Positions 50,694 to 59,195 of a stretch of 64,000 nt of DNA are shown here, one piece after another. Below the pieces are notes generated by a model. It ran no database searches. It was not told the DNA's origin and was given only the letters and a program-made list of their open reading frames with translations. Every line of letters starts with the position of its first letter. Position 1 is the first letter of the stretch. Origin of the DNA: Microbacterium sp. LWH11-1.2 (GTDB taxonomy: Bacteria > Actinomycetota > Actinomycetes > Actinomycetales > Microbacteriaceae); assembly GCF_038397745.1 (NCBI RefSeq), contig NZ_CP151636.1, positions 434,001-498,000 of the forward strand. Direction: 5' to 3'. A program made the translations under genes and the position numbers.

Positions 50694-51916
50694 GACGACA
50701 CCGCCACCGGCACCGCGGTCTGCGCCACGGCACCGGAATCCAGCAGCTCCTGCGTGCGCTCCGGCGTGACGCCGAGCTCGGCGAGGATCTCGGCTGTGTG
50801 CTCGCCGGTCAGCGGCGCGCCGCGATCGATGCGCGCGGGGGTCTTCGCGAACCGGTACGGGAATCCGGGCGTCTTGATGTGCCCCTCGGTCGGGTGCTCG
50901 TACTCGACGAAGGTGCCGTTGTGGATGATCTGGGGATCGTTCACCAGGTCCTCATAGCCGTAGACCGGTCCGACCCACATGCCCGCAGGGAGCAGGGTGT
51001 CGAGCCAGTGCTGCGTCGGCTGCTCGCGCAGATGCTTCGCGACCGTCGCGTAGAGCTCATCGCGGTGCGTCCAGCCGTGCACCTCGGCGTCGAGGCCGCG
51101 GAACGACGGCTCGTCGAGCACCTCGCCCAGCTTCTCCAGATCGGCGAACCCGAGCGCGAGGTAGCCGTCGGTGGTGGCGAAGATGCCGTAGGGCGCACGG
51201 ATGTAGACGTGCGCGTTCGGCTCGGTGCCGCGCTGCTGCGGCACCCCGCCGACCGTGTACACGCTGAGCTCCTGCATCTGCAGGGTCGTGAGCGCGTCGA
51301 GCATGTTCACCGTCACGAGCTGCCCCTCGCCGGTGCGCTCCCGGTGCAGCAGCGCGGCGAGCACCGCTTCGAACGCGGTCGACGCCGTCACGGCATCCGC
51401 CAGGTACTGGCCGGCAGGAGACGGCGGCTCGCCTTCGCGTCCGGCGGACAGCATCGCGCCGCTCATGGCCTGCAGGATGAGGTCCTGTCCCGGACGGTCC
51501 TTGTACGGGCCGTCCTCGCCGTAGCCCGACATCGAGACGTAGACCAGCGAGGGGTTGATCGCGGAGAGCGATTCGTAGTCGAGACCGAGGCGCGCGGCGA
51601 CCCCCGGACGGTAGTTCTGCAGGAAGACGTCGGCTCCGGCGATGAGGTCGCGGACGACCTCGCGTCCGGCATCCGATTTGAGGTCGACGGCCAGCGAGCG
51701 CTTGTTGCGGTTGAGGGAGAGGAACGAGACGTTGATCTCGTTGCCCTTCGCTCCGCCGGCCGCGGCGAAGCGCTGCCACTCGCCGGCGGTCGGCTCGACC
51801 TTGATCACGTCGGCGCCGAGATCGCCGAGCCGCTGGGCGGCGAAGGGACCGGCCATCGCGATCGAGCAGTCGATGACACGATAGCCGTCGAGGATGCTGC
51901 GGGGAGTTTCGGACAT
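50690..51916 (-). CDS. CaiB/BaiF family CoA transferase
   Basis: 408 aa. Class III CoA transferase with the opening LDGYRVIDCSIAMAGPFAAQ, LGADVIKVEPTAGEW, and the catalytic Asp145 in PGQDLILQAMSG. It moves CoA between carboxylic acids and so activates an acid for the adjacent enoyl-CoA hydratase. GAGGTAGG precedes the ATG. The stop overlaps the GTG of the next gene. A CoA-activation step is not part of the Weimberg route, so its substrate in this sugar-related operon is unclear. Confidence 0.94.
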   Translation of the reverse strand: MSETPRSILDGYRVIDCSIAMAGPFAAQRLGDLGADVIKVEPTAGEWQRFAAAGGAKGNEINVSFLSLNRNKRSLAVDLKSDAGREVVRDLIAGADVFLQNYRPGVAARLGLDYESLSAINPSLVYVSMSGYGEDGPYKDRPGQDLILQAMSGAMLSAGREGEPPSPAGQYLADAVTASTAFEAVLAALLHRERTGEGQLVTVNMLDALTTLQMQELSVYTVGGVPQQRGTEPNAHVYIRAPYGIFATTDGYLALGFADLEKLGEVLDEPSFRGLDAEVHGWTHRDELYATVAKHLREQPTQHWLDTLLPAGMWVGPVYGYEDLVNDPQIIHNGTFVEYEHPTEGHIKTPGFPYRFAKTPARIDRGAPLTGEHTAEILAELGVTPERTQELLDSGAVAQTAVPVAVSS

Positions 51917-51939
51917 GACCTACCTCGGGTGCGGGGGTT

Positions 51940-53007
51940 TCAGACGGGGGTGTCGACGCCGCCGGCGGCGGACGACCGCAGCAGCGCGTCGATGAGCTCG
52001 ACGGAGCGCGCGGCGACCGTGACATCGGAGTTGTTCTCGGTGCTCGCACCCGTGATCAGCTCGATGAAGCGCGCCGGCGGGATCAGGCACTCATACTCGC
52101 CCTCGCCCTCCGCGATCGCGACCTCTTCGCGGCGACCGTCGTAGCGGCTGAGCGTGACGCGCTCGCGCTCGACGTCGATCATGAGCACGCCCTCGGTGCC
52201 GAACAGGCGGATGTCGACCTGGTACTTGTCGCCGTCGGCGAGCGTGGCGGCGCCCGACAGCGAGCCGATCGCGCCGCCTGCGAAGCGGATGACGCCGGCG
52301 TCGAACAGGTCGACCGGCGCACCGGCGGTGATCACCCGACCGGCGACCGAGGCCGCCCGGAGACCCGTGAGCCAGAAAAGCAGGGCCGAGGAATGCGTGA
52401 TCTGCCCGTGCGCGTACCCGCCACCCTTCTCGGGGCTCGACCAGGTGCGCGGGTCGGGTGCGGTGTCGGAGTTCCAGCGCTCGAGCATGTGCGACGGGTC
52501 GGTGCCGAAGAGCCCGCGCGTCGGCGAGGCCATGTGGCACATCGCGTACTGGATCTCGCCGATCGCCCCCGACTCGAGGATCCGCCTGGCGGCGACCGTG
52601 AACGGCTTGTAGTTCCAGCCGTAGGGGACGAGGAAGACGGTGCCTGCCCGCTCGGCCCGCGCCGCCAGGTCCCAGGCTTCGTCGGCGTGCAGCGTCATCG
52701 GCTTCTCGCACAGCACGTGCAGCCCGCGGTCGAGCGCCTGAGCGGCGAGAGGATGGTGCAGATCGTGCGGGGTCGAGATCACGACCGCGTCGATGTCGGC
52801 ATCCAGCAGTTCGGTCGCGTCCTCGGTCGCGAAGGCGAAGCCGAATCTCTCGCGGATGGACTCGAGGCCGTCGCCCTTGCCGCAGACGCCGACGAGCTCG
52901 ACGTCGTCGCGTGCTGCGAACAGCGGGAAGTGGTTGCTGGTCGCCCACCAGCCGGCGCCGATCGCGCCGAGACGGACCTTCCTGCCGACCACCGTCGACG
53001 TGCTCAC
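51940..53007 (-). CDS. Gfo/Idh/MocA family oxidoreductase
   Basis: 355 aa from GTG 53007, which overlaps the preceding stop (GTGA) and follows GGTGGA; ATG 53022 is an alternative. Rossmann motif LGAIGAGWWATSNHFPL, the family motif CEKPMTLHADEAWDLA, then the C-terminal sheet domain (GDKYQVDIRLFGTEG). Members oxidise or isomerise sugars and cyclitols with NAD(P). Here it could make a keto-sugar or lactone for the following steps. Confidence 0.92.
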   Translation of the reverse strand: MSTSTVVGRKVRLGAIGAGWWATSNHFPLFAARDDVELVGVCGKGDGLESIRERFGFAFATEDATELLDADIDAVVISTPHDLHHPLAAQALDRGLHVLCEKPMTLHADEAWDLAARAERAGTVFLVPYGWNYKPFTVAARRILESGAIGEIQYAMCHMASPTRGLFGTDPSHMLERWNSDTAPDPRTWSSPEKGGGYAHGQITHSSALLFWLTGLRAASVAGRVITAGAPVDLFDAGVIRFAGGAIGSLSGAATLADGDKYQVDIRLFGTEGVLMIDVERERVTLSRYDGRREEVAIAEGEGEYECLIPPARFIELITGASTENNSDVTVAARSVELIDALLRSSAAGGVDTPV

Positions 53008-53963
53008 GCGATCCACCGCCATGTGCGGATGCCGTCTCTCTCACCCTCGACGACCCGTCCCCGGGCGACGAGTCGCTCGAGGTTGCCGGTCATCGGGAAG
53101 ATGAGGTACTCGGCCGCGGCCTCCGGCCACGGACCGAGATCGGGGGCGGCGCGGTGGATGAGGTCGAGCGAGGTGAGCTCCACCCCCGAGGCCAGCACCT
53201 GCTCGATCACCCGGTCGACGCGCTCGGTGTAGGCGAGGGAGTCATCGAGGAACTCCCCGACGGCTGCCCCCTCGTACACGGGATAGTGCGCGGTCAGGAG
53301 AAGGTCGGCGTCGAGAGCCCGCAGACGGCGGATGCTGTCGACATACGCGACCGTGTCGCGGTAGGTCGGCGGGAACGCGGCGCGACCGTCGGCTGTCGGC
53401 ACGGTCTCGCCCAGCACGGCGTCGGAGATGAGGAGCGTGTCGTTCTCGGCATCGCGGAGCGCCAGGTGACCCGGCGAGTGCCCGGGCACCGACAGCACTT
53501 CGATCAGGCGGTCGCCGAGGTCGAAGGTCTCGCCGCCGTCGAGAGACCGGTGCACGGGGACCAGCCCCGTCGAACGACGCACCTCGGCCGTGGTCTCGGG
53601 CGGGTCGTCGAAACGGTCACGGGCGGCGAACTCGCCGTAGCGGCCGGAGATGAGCAGCTCGACGTCTTCGGTCATCGGCACATCGGCGCGGCCGGCGAGG
53701 AACTCGGCGCCCGGAGCGATCGCGGCCAACGCGGCGTTGCCGCCGGTGTGGTCGAAGTCGCAGTGCGAGCTGATCACCCAGCGGATGTCGGTCGGATCGA
53801 ACCCGATCTCGTCGAGGTACGGCAGCAGGGTGCCGGGCACGGAGTCGGCGACGCCGGTGTCGAACAGCAGCGCGCCGTCGGGACCGGTGAGCAGGTACAT
53901 CGCGATGAACCGCTCGCCGAGGGGCGCCACGATGCGATGGATGCCGGGACGGAGCTGCATCAT
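53004..53963 (-). CDS. MBL-fold metallo-hydrolase
   Basis: 319 aa. The metal site reads H67-C-D69-F-D71-H72, where the usual second His of HxHxDH is Asp. Further metal ligands lie in VPGHSPGHL, LLISDAV and TAHYPVYEG. In this setting a lactonase or esterase role is likely, opening a sugar lactone before dehydration, but MBL enzymes are diverse. It has ATGATG at the start; the first ATG overlaps the upstream stop. It lies between the dehydratase and the Gfo/Idh/MocA genes. Confidence 0.9.
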   Translation of the reverse strand: MMQLRPGIHRIVAPLGERFIAMYLLTGPDGALLFDTGVADSVPGTLLPYLDEIGFDPTDIRWVISSHCDFDHTGGNAALAAIAPGAEFLAGRADVPMTEDVELLISGRYGEFAARDRFDDPPETTAEVRRSTGLVPVHRSLDGGETFDLGDRLIEVLSVPGHSPGHLALRDAENDTLLISDAVLGETVPTADGRAAFPPTYRDTVAYVDSIRRLRALDADLLLTAHYPVYEGAAVGEFLDDSLAYTERVDRVIEQVLASGVELTSLDLIHRAAPDLGPWPEAAAEYLIFPMTGNLERLVARGRVVEGERDGIRTWRWIA

Positions 53964-55114
53964 TCGCCCCAGGCGCCGTTGTCGACCAGGCGCAGACCGG
54001 CGCGCGGAGAGCGCACGTGGGGTCCCGCCGGCTCCTGCCAGTCGGCGTCGCTGCGCGCCTTGAGGATCAGCGCCTCGTCGACGTCGATGCCGACGCCGGG
54101 TCGGTCGCCCAGCACGATGCCGCCGCTCTCGAACTCCTGGTCGAGCGTGAGCCCGAACGGGGATCCGAGATCCTGCACCTCGGCGGAGAGATGGTTCGGC
54201 ACGGCCGCGGCGGCCGCGGTGACCGTGTGGTTCGCAGTGAGGCCCACCGGGCTCACCGGCAGGTCGCGGCTATGCGCGGTGACGGCGACGCGGAGGAAGT
54301 GGGTGATGCCCCAGACCGCTCCGGCCTGCACGATGTCGGCGCCACCGGCGTCGAGCAGCGGCCGGTACTGCTCGAGGCCGGTGAGGTTCTCGCCGGTCGC
54401 GACCGACGCCTTGATGGCCGCGCTCAGTCGTGCGTGGCCCGCGGCATCCCATCGACGGAGCGGCTCCTCGACCCAGGTGACGTCGAGATGCTCCTCGAGG
54501 GCGCCGACGTGGCGGACGGCCTGCTTGAGGTTCCACGACTCGTTGGCGTCGAGCATGAGCGCCGGCGGCGCGCCGTTCGCGGTGAGGAGGTCGGTGAGGA
54601 TGCCGAAGCGACGCAGATCCGCCTCGACGTTGCGACCGCCCTTGAGCTTGGCGGCGGTGTAGCCGCGATCGGCGAAACGGCGGTAGAGCTCGGCGAGCTG
54701 CTCGTCGGTCAAGGCAGCGTCGAGGCCGGAGGCGTAGCCGGGCACGAAGCGGTCGCCCGCGCCGAGCAGACGCCAGAGCGGCTCGCCGGCGAGCTTGGCC
54801 TTGATGTCCCAGAGCGCGGTGTCGAAGGCGCCGATGCCGCCGAAGGTCGCACCGCCGTGCGACGACTTGAAGACCCGCGCGAGCATCGCGTCGTAGAGAG
54901 TGGTGACGGCCCGGGGGTCCTGCCCCTCGATGGCCGGGAAGAGCCGGTCGAGATCGGCGTGCGATCCCATGCCGACGCCCTCGACGCCCTCGTCGGTCTC
55001 GAGGATCACCAGAGGGACGTCGGTGACGCCGGATGCGATGAATCCGTTGACGTCGCCGACGGGCCGCCCCCAGTCGTGGACGGTGCGCAGTGTGCGGTAG
55101 CCGGTGATCTTCAT
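53960..55114 (-). CDS. Enolase-superfamily sugar acid dehydratase (MR/MLE type)
   Basis: 384 aa. The capping domain is followed by a barrel with Lys156-x-Lys158 (AAKLKGG), metal ligands Asp189 (LMLDANESW), Glu in WVEEPL and Glu in GEN, spaced as in mandelate racemase. The usual His of the His-Asp dyad is not in an SPH context; the segment reads SPVGLTANHTVTAA. It probably dehydrates an aldonate to a 2-keto-3-deoxy acid. AAGGGCGAC precedes the ATG. It leads the operon; a GntR-type operator lies upstream. Confidence 0.9.
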   Translation of the reverse strand: MKITGYRTLRTVHDWGRPVGDVNGFIASGVTDVPLVILETDEGVEGVGMGSHADLDRLFPAIEGQDPRAVTTLYDAMLARVFKSSHGGATFGGIGAFDTALWDIKAKLAGEPLWRLLGAGDRFVPGYASGLDAALTDEQLAELYRRFADRGYTAAKLKGGRNVEADLRRFGILTDLLTANGAPPALMLDANESWNLKQAVRHVGALEEHLDVTWVEEPLRRWDAAGHARLSAAIKASVATGENLTGLEQYRPLLDAGGADIVQAGAVWGITHFLRVAVTAHSRDLPVSPVGLTANHTVTAAAAAVPNHLSAEVQDLGSPFGLTLDQEFESGGIVLGDRPGVGIDVDEALILKARSDADWQEPAGPHVRSPRAGLRLVDNGAWGE

Positions 55115-55152
55115 GTCGCCCTTGAGTGTGAGAGATCGAGCAGTACTAAACA

Positions 55153-55171
55153 CCATACATCATATGTCTGG
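55153..55171. promoter_or_regulatory. Palindromic operator, probable FadR/GntR site
   Basis: CCATACATCATATGTCTGG matches its own reverse complement at 15 of 19 positions. It lies in the divergent region between the dehydratase operon and the regulator gene. Confidence 0.6.
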
Positions 55172-55212
55172 GGTTTCGCGAGTGTCCGGTGTCGAGCGGG
55201 CAGGGACGTGAA

Positions 55213-55218
55213 TAGAGT
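55213..55218 (+). promoter_or_regulatory. Leaderless-type -10 box of the GntR gene
   Basis: TAGAGT seven bases before the ATG at 55226, without a ribosome site. Confidence 0.45.
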
Positions 55219-55225
55219 GTCTGGC

Positions 55226-55972
55226 ATGACCCTGCCCGCAGATCCCGCCACCGCCGGTCGCGCACGCACCCCGATCGACCGCATCGGCGCGACCGTCCTG
55301 AAGGAGCTCGTCCAGTCGATCGTGACCGGCGAGTTCGGCCCCGGCGACCTGCTCCCCCCGGAGAGCGTCATCAGCGTGCAGTTCGGCGTGAGCCGCACCG
55401 TCATCCGCGAGACCATGAAGCGTCTGCAGGAGAAGGGCATGGTGACCGTCGCCCAGGGCCGCGGCACGCACGTGAATCCGTCGACGAGCTGGAACGTGCT
55501 CGACCCCCTGGTGCTGTCGACGATGATCACGAACGACTCCACCCTCGGCGTCCTCGACGACCTCAGCGTCGTCCGGGGCGCGCTCGAGGCCGCGATGGCG
55601 GCGGCAGCAGCGACCGCCGTCGATGACGAGGCGCGGACCCGGCTCCAGGACGACCTGGCCGCGATGGCCGAGTGCGTCGACGACTCCGCCGCATTCCGCG
55701 AGGCCGACCTGCGATTCCACCGCTCCGTCATGGAGCTCTCCGACAACGCGCTGGCCGAGAACATCGCCCGCGTGCTGATCACGCACGCCGTGTGCAGCGA
55801 TCGCTTCACGGGCATCGACCCCGCGCACGCGTTCGAGCTCACCCTCGCCGAGCACGAGAAGATCGTCGAGGCGATATCCGCCGGCGACGCGGAGGGCGCC
55901 AGGGTCGCGATGAGCGCGCACATCCTCGGGTCGTGGTCCCGCCGGCGCCTGCCGTCCGAGAAGCGCGCCTGA
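55226..55972 (+). CDS. FadR-subfamily GntR transcriptional regulator
   Basis: 248 aa. The winged helix (LVQSIVTGEFGPGDLLPPES, FGVSRTVIRETMKRLQEKGM) is followed by an all-helical FCD ligand domain with metal-type residues in EADLRFHRSV and AEHEKIVEAI. FadR-type regulators commonly sense sugar acids or other carboxylates. It sits between the catabolic operon and the importer genes, and two related palindromes lie before both, so it is the likely local repressor. Confidence 0.94.
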   Translation: MTLPADPATAGRARTPIDRIGATVLKELVQSIVTGEFGPGDLLPPESVISVQFGVSRTVIRETMKRLQEKGMVTVAQGRGTHVNPSTSWNVLDPLVLSTMITNDSTLGVLDDLSVVRGALEAAMAAAAATAVDDEARTRLQDDLAAMAECVDDSAAFREADLRFHRSVMELSDNALAENIARVLITHAVCSDRFTGIDPAHAFELTLAEHEKIVEAISAGDAEGARVAMSAHILGSWSRRRLPSEKRA

Positions 55973-56024
55973 CGGCATCCGTCCGGCCTACGCGAGAAAC
56001 CCCTGAACATCAGTCATGTGACCT

Positions 56025-56054
56025 TTGCTTGCTCGTTTTCATAAGACGTAGTAT
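56025..56054 (+). promoter_or_regulatory. Promoter of the ABC importer operon
   Basis: -35 TTGCTT (56025-56030) and -10 TAGTAT (56049-56054) with an 18-base spacer, about 70 bases before the binding-protein ATG. Confidence 0.6.
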
Positions 56055-56059
56055 GTTTC
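56043..56059. promoter_or_regulatory. Second, weaker copy of the GntR-type operator
   Basis: AAGACGTAGTATGTTTC matches about 11 of 17 positions of the reverse-complement form of the operator at 55153 and overlaps the -10 box of the importer promoter. Confidence 0.4.
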
Positions 56060-56122
56060 CATCAGAGACCTGCACCCTCGGGTCCTGCAGCAAACTTCTT
56101 CATCAACGTTGAGAGGATCGCA

Positions 56123-57385
56123 ATGAAGCGAAGGATCGCCATCCCCGCCGCCATCGGAGTGGCGGCACTTGCACTCACCGGCTGCGGAGGTGCATCGCCC
56201 AGCGGCACGACCGGAGGCTCCGGCAGCGACGACAAGCTCGTCATCTGGAACTGGGGCGACGCCGACGAGGCCGCGGCCGCGTACACCGAAGACGTCAAGG
56301 CCGCATTCGCGGAGAAGCACCCCGACGTCGAGGTCGAGATCGTCAACCAGCCGTTCGACCAGTACTACACGCTGCTCGGCAGCGCGGTCGAAGCCGGCAC
56401 CGGTCCCGACCTCGCCCTCTTCAACGGCGGCACGCAGCTCAAGAGCCGCGCCGACACCCTCGTCCCCGTCACCGACGAGCTCGCCGACCTCGAGGACACG
56501 CTCGCCGGATGGCCCGCGTTCCAGGCCGACGGCGAGACGTACTCGGCGCCGATGTTCCTTCAGGGCTTCCCGATCTACTACAACAAGGCGCTCTTCACGG
56601 CCGCCGGCCTCGACGCCGACACCCCGCCGGCGACCTGGGACGAGCTCGCCGAGGCCTGCACCGCGATCACCGAGAAGACGGATGCCTCGTGCTTCGCGCT
56701 CGGCAACAAGGAGGGCCTCGGCATCGAGTTCTTCCTCTCGGGCTTCGCCTCGGGCATCTTCACGCCCGAGGAGTACGACGCCTGGATCGACGGCGAGCGC
56801 GACTGGACCGGGGAGCACGCCACGCAGGTCCTGCAGATGTGGGCCGACTCGGCAGCCAACGGCTGGTACAACGAGGGCGCGAACTCCACCGCCATGTTCA
56901 ACGACTCCTTCGACCTCTTCTCCGGCGGCAAGTCGGCGATGGTCGTCGGCCTCATGAGCGGCACGGCGCACTGGAAGCAGTTCGACGAGTTCCTCGGCGA
57001 GGACCTCGGGTTCATGATGCCGGTCAGCACCAACGACGGCACGACGCTGGCCCTCCCCGCCGAGGGCGGCATCGGCTACGCCGTGCTGAACGAGGACAAG
57101 AAGGAGCTCGGCGTCGACTGGATCAAGGCCACCGTCGACCACGATGCACTCTCGGCCTACTCCCTCGCGGGTGGCCAGATCACGTCGGACACGACGATCG
57201 AGCTCGACACCGACATCGCGTCGGCGAACGACATCGTCGGGGAGCTGCCGGGCAGCAAGCCGCTGCTGCACACGGCGCTCGAGGCCGACACGCTCGACCT
57301 TCTGCACCGCCTCGGTCAGCAGCTGCTCGGCGGCGAGGTCACCGTGCAGGACGCCGCAGCCCAGCTGGCAGCGTCGGAGGGCTGA
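56123..57385 (+). CDS. ABC sugar importer, substrate-binding lipoprotein
   Basis: 420 aa. The lipoprotein signal ends in LALTGC with the modified Cys21. The mature part is a family 1 binding protein (LVIWNWGDADEAAAAYTEDV, GTGPDLALFNGG, GFPIYYNKALFTAAGL, TWDELAEACTAIT), the class that binds oligosaccharides and polyols outside the membrane. GAGAGGAT precedes the ATG. It is followed by two permease genes; no ATPase gene is present, so a shared MsiK-type ATPase encoded elsewhere probably powers it. Confidence 0.94.
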   Translation: MKRRIAIPAAIGVAALALTGCGGASPSGTTGGSGSDDKLVIWNWGDADEAAAAYTEDVKAAFAEKHPDVEVEIVNQPFDQYYTLLGSAVEAGTGPDLALFNGGTQLKSRADTLVPVTDELADLEDTLAGWPAFQADGETYSAPMFLQGFPIYYNKALFTAAGLDADTPPATWDELAEACTAITEKTDASCFALGNKEGLGIEFFLSGFASGIFTPEEYDAWIDGERDWTGEHATQVLQMWADSAANGWYNEGANSTAMFNDSFDLFSGGKSAMVVGLMSGTAHWKQFDEFLGEDLGFMMPVSTNDGTTLALPAEGGIGYAVLNEDKKELGVDWIKATVDHDALSAYSLAGGQITSDTTIELDTDIASANDIVGELPGSKPLLHTALEADTLDLLHRLGQQLLGGEVTVQDAAAQLAASEG

Positions 57386-57389
57386 TCCC

Positions 57390-58364
57390 TTGTCGACCGA
57401 CACCACCTCGACCCGGAGCCTTGTTCTCGAGAACAGGGCTCCGGGCCGCGGCCGCACGAAGCGCGGGGGCCGCGCCGATCTGGGCGTGCCGCTGCGCAAG
57501 AAGCCGTGGACGTCCGAGCGCATCGCGCCCTACCTCATGGTGCTGCCGGTCATCCTCATCCTCGCCGTCTTCCGGCTCTACCCGCTCCTGCTCGGCGTGA
57601 ACTACTCGTTCACCGGCGACAAGGAGCTCAACGGACAGTTCATCGGACTGGACAACTACTTCACCCTCCTCGGCGACGCGCGCTTCCAGGCATCCGCCCG
57701 CAACGTGCTGGTCGTGCTGCTGTTCGTGCCGATCCAGGTCTTCGTCGCCGGCATCCTCGCGACGTTCGTCTTCCTCAAGATCCCCGGCCACCGCTTCTAC
57801 CGCAGCGTGTACTTCCTGCCGGTGGTGCTGTCGCCGATCATCATCGGCGCGATCTTCAACATCCTGCTCGCCGCCAACGGCCCGATCAACGGCGCCCTCG
57901 GCGCGGTGAACATCCCCGCCGTCGACTTCCTGGGCCTGCCCGGCACCGCGCTCCCCTCCGTGCTCGTCGTGCACATCTGGGCCACGTTCGGCATGGCCTT
58001 CACGATCTTCCTCGCCGGCTTCGCGACCCTCGACGCCGAGCTGCTCGACGCCGCGAAGATCGACGGCGCGAACCTGTGGCAGCAGATCGTGCACGTCATC
58101 ATCCCGAGCCTCAGCCAGACCATCCAGTTCGTGTTCGTCACGACCACGATCGGCATGCTCACCGGCCTGTTCGGCCTGCTCTACACGATGACCGCCGGAG
58201 GGCCGGGAGCCGCGAGCTACCTGCCCGAGTTCCTCATCTGGAAGCTCAACGGCGAGGCCCGACCGGCGCTGGCGTCGGCGGCATCCGTCTTCCTGCTGCT
58301 CATCGTCCTCGTGATCGGCCTGATCCAGATCCGCGTGCTCCGCCGCGCCACCAAGGAGGCATGA
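57390..58364 (+). CDS. ABC sugar importer, permease 1 (MalF type)
   Basis: 324 aa with six membrane helices. The cytoplasmic coupling loop is ELLDAAKIDGANLWQQIVHV, the EAA motif of binding-protein-dependent permeases. The start is TTG at 57390, preceded by GGAGG at nine bases and four bases after the binding-protein stop. The first 40 residues are a basic cytoplasmic extension. Confidence 0.92.
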   Translation: MSTDTTSTRSLVLENRAPGRGRTKRGGRADLGVPLRKKPWTSERIAPYLMVLPVILILAVFRLYPLLLGVNYSFTGDKELNGQFIGLDNYFTLLGDARFQASARNVLVVLLFVPIQVFVAGILATFVFLKIPGHRFYRSVYFLPVVLSPIIIGAIFNILLAANGPINGALGAVNIPAVDFLGLPGTALPSVLVVHIWATFGMAFTIFLAGFATLDAELLDAAKIDGANLWQQIVHVIIPSLSQTIQFVFVTTTIGMLTGLFGLLYTMTAGGPGAASYLPEFLIWKLNGEARPALASAASVFLLLIVLVIGLIQIRVLRRATKEA

Positions 58365-59191
58365 TGCGCCGGGAACGCCTGGGCAAGTGGCTCATCGCCA
58401 TCCCCATGATGCTGCTGGCCATCGCCACCATCGCGCCCATGCTCTACGGGCTGAACATCTCGCTCAAGACGCGCAAGGACTACGTGCTCGACCGCCTGGG
58501 CGTCACGCAGACGTTCAACGTGCAGAACTTCATCGACGCGTGGACCAACGCCGACATGGGCCGCTACTTCATGAACACGATCATCGTGACCGTGTTCTCG
58601 GTCGCGATCCTGCTCGTGCTCGCCTCGATGTGCGGCTACGCGCTCAGCCACCTGACGTTCCGCGGCAGCAAGGTCGCGTTCCTGATCATCCTGGCGATGA
58701 TGATGATCCCGTTCCAGGTGATCATGGTCCCGACCATCAAGGTGCTCAGCGACATGGGGCTGATCAACTCGTTCCCGGGGCTGATCATCGCCTACGTCGC
58801 ACAGTTCCTGCCGTTCACCGTGTTCTTCATGACCTCGTACTACTCCGGCATCCCGAAGGAGCTCACCGAGGCGGCGCGCGTCGACGGCAACGGGCTGTTC
58901 GGCGTGTGGGCGCGCATCATGATCCCGGTGGGCAAGCCCGCGCTGATCTCGATGGGCATCCTGAACGCGCTGTTCGTCTGGAACGACATCCTCATCGCGC
59001 TCCTGATCATGCAGTCGCCGCAGAACCGCACCGTCATGGTCGGAGTCAGCGCGCTGCGCGGCCAGTACCCCGACAACGTGCCGACGTACATCGCCGGCGT
59101 GCTGCTCGCGGTGCTGCCGATCATCGTCGTGTACCTGATCTTCCAGCGGCAGATCTCGGCCGGAGTCACCGCCGGCGCCACGAAGGGCTGA
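58361..59191 (+). CDS. ABC sugar importer, permease 2 (MalG type)
   Basis: 276 aa with six membrane helices. EAA motif ELTEAARVDGNGLFGVWARI. Two adjacent ATG codons (58361, 58364) follow AAGGAGG; the first overlaps the previous stop. Together with permease 1 it forms the membrane channel of the importer. Confidence 0.93.
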   Translation: MMRRERLGKWLIAIPMMLLAIATIAPMLYGLNISLKTRKDYVLDRLGVTQTFNVQNFIDAWTNADMGRYFMNTIIVTVFSVAILLVLASMCGYALSHLTFRGSKVAFLIILAMMMIPFQVIMVPTIKVLSDMGLINSFPGLIIAYVAQFLPFTVFFMTSYYSGIPKELTEAARVDGNGLFGVWARIMIPVGKPALISMGILNALFVWNDILIALLIMQSPQNRTVMVGVSALRGQYPDNVPTYIAGVLLAVLPIIVVYLIFQRQISAGVTAGATKG

Positions 59192-59195
59192 CTCC

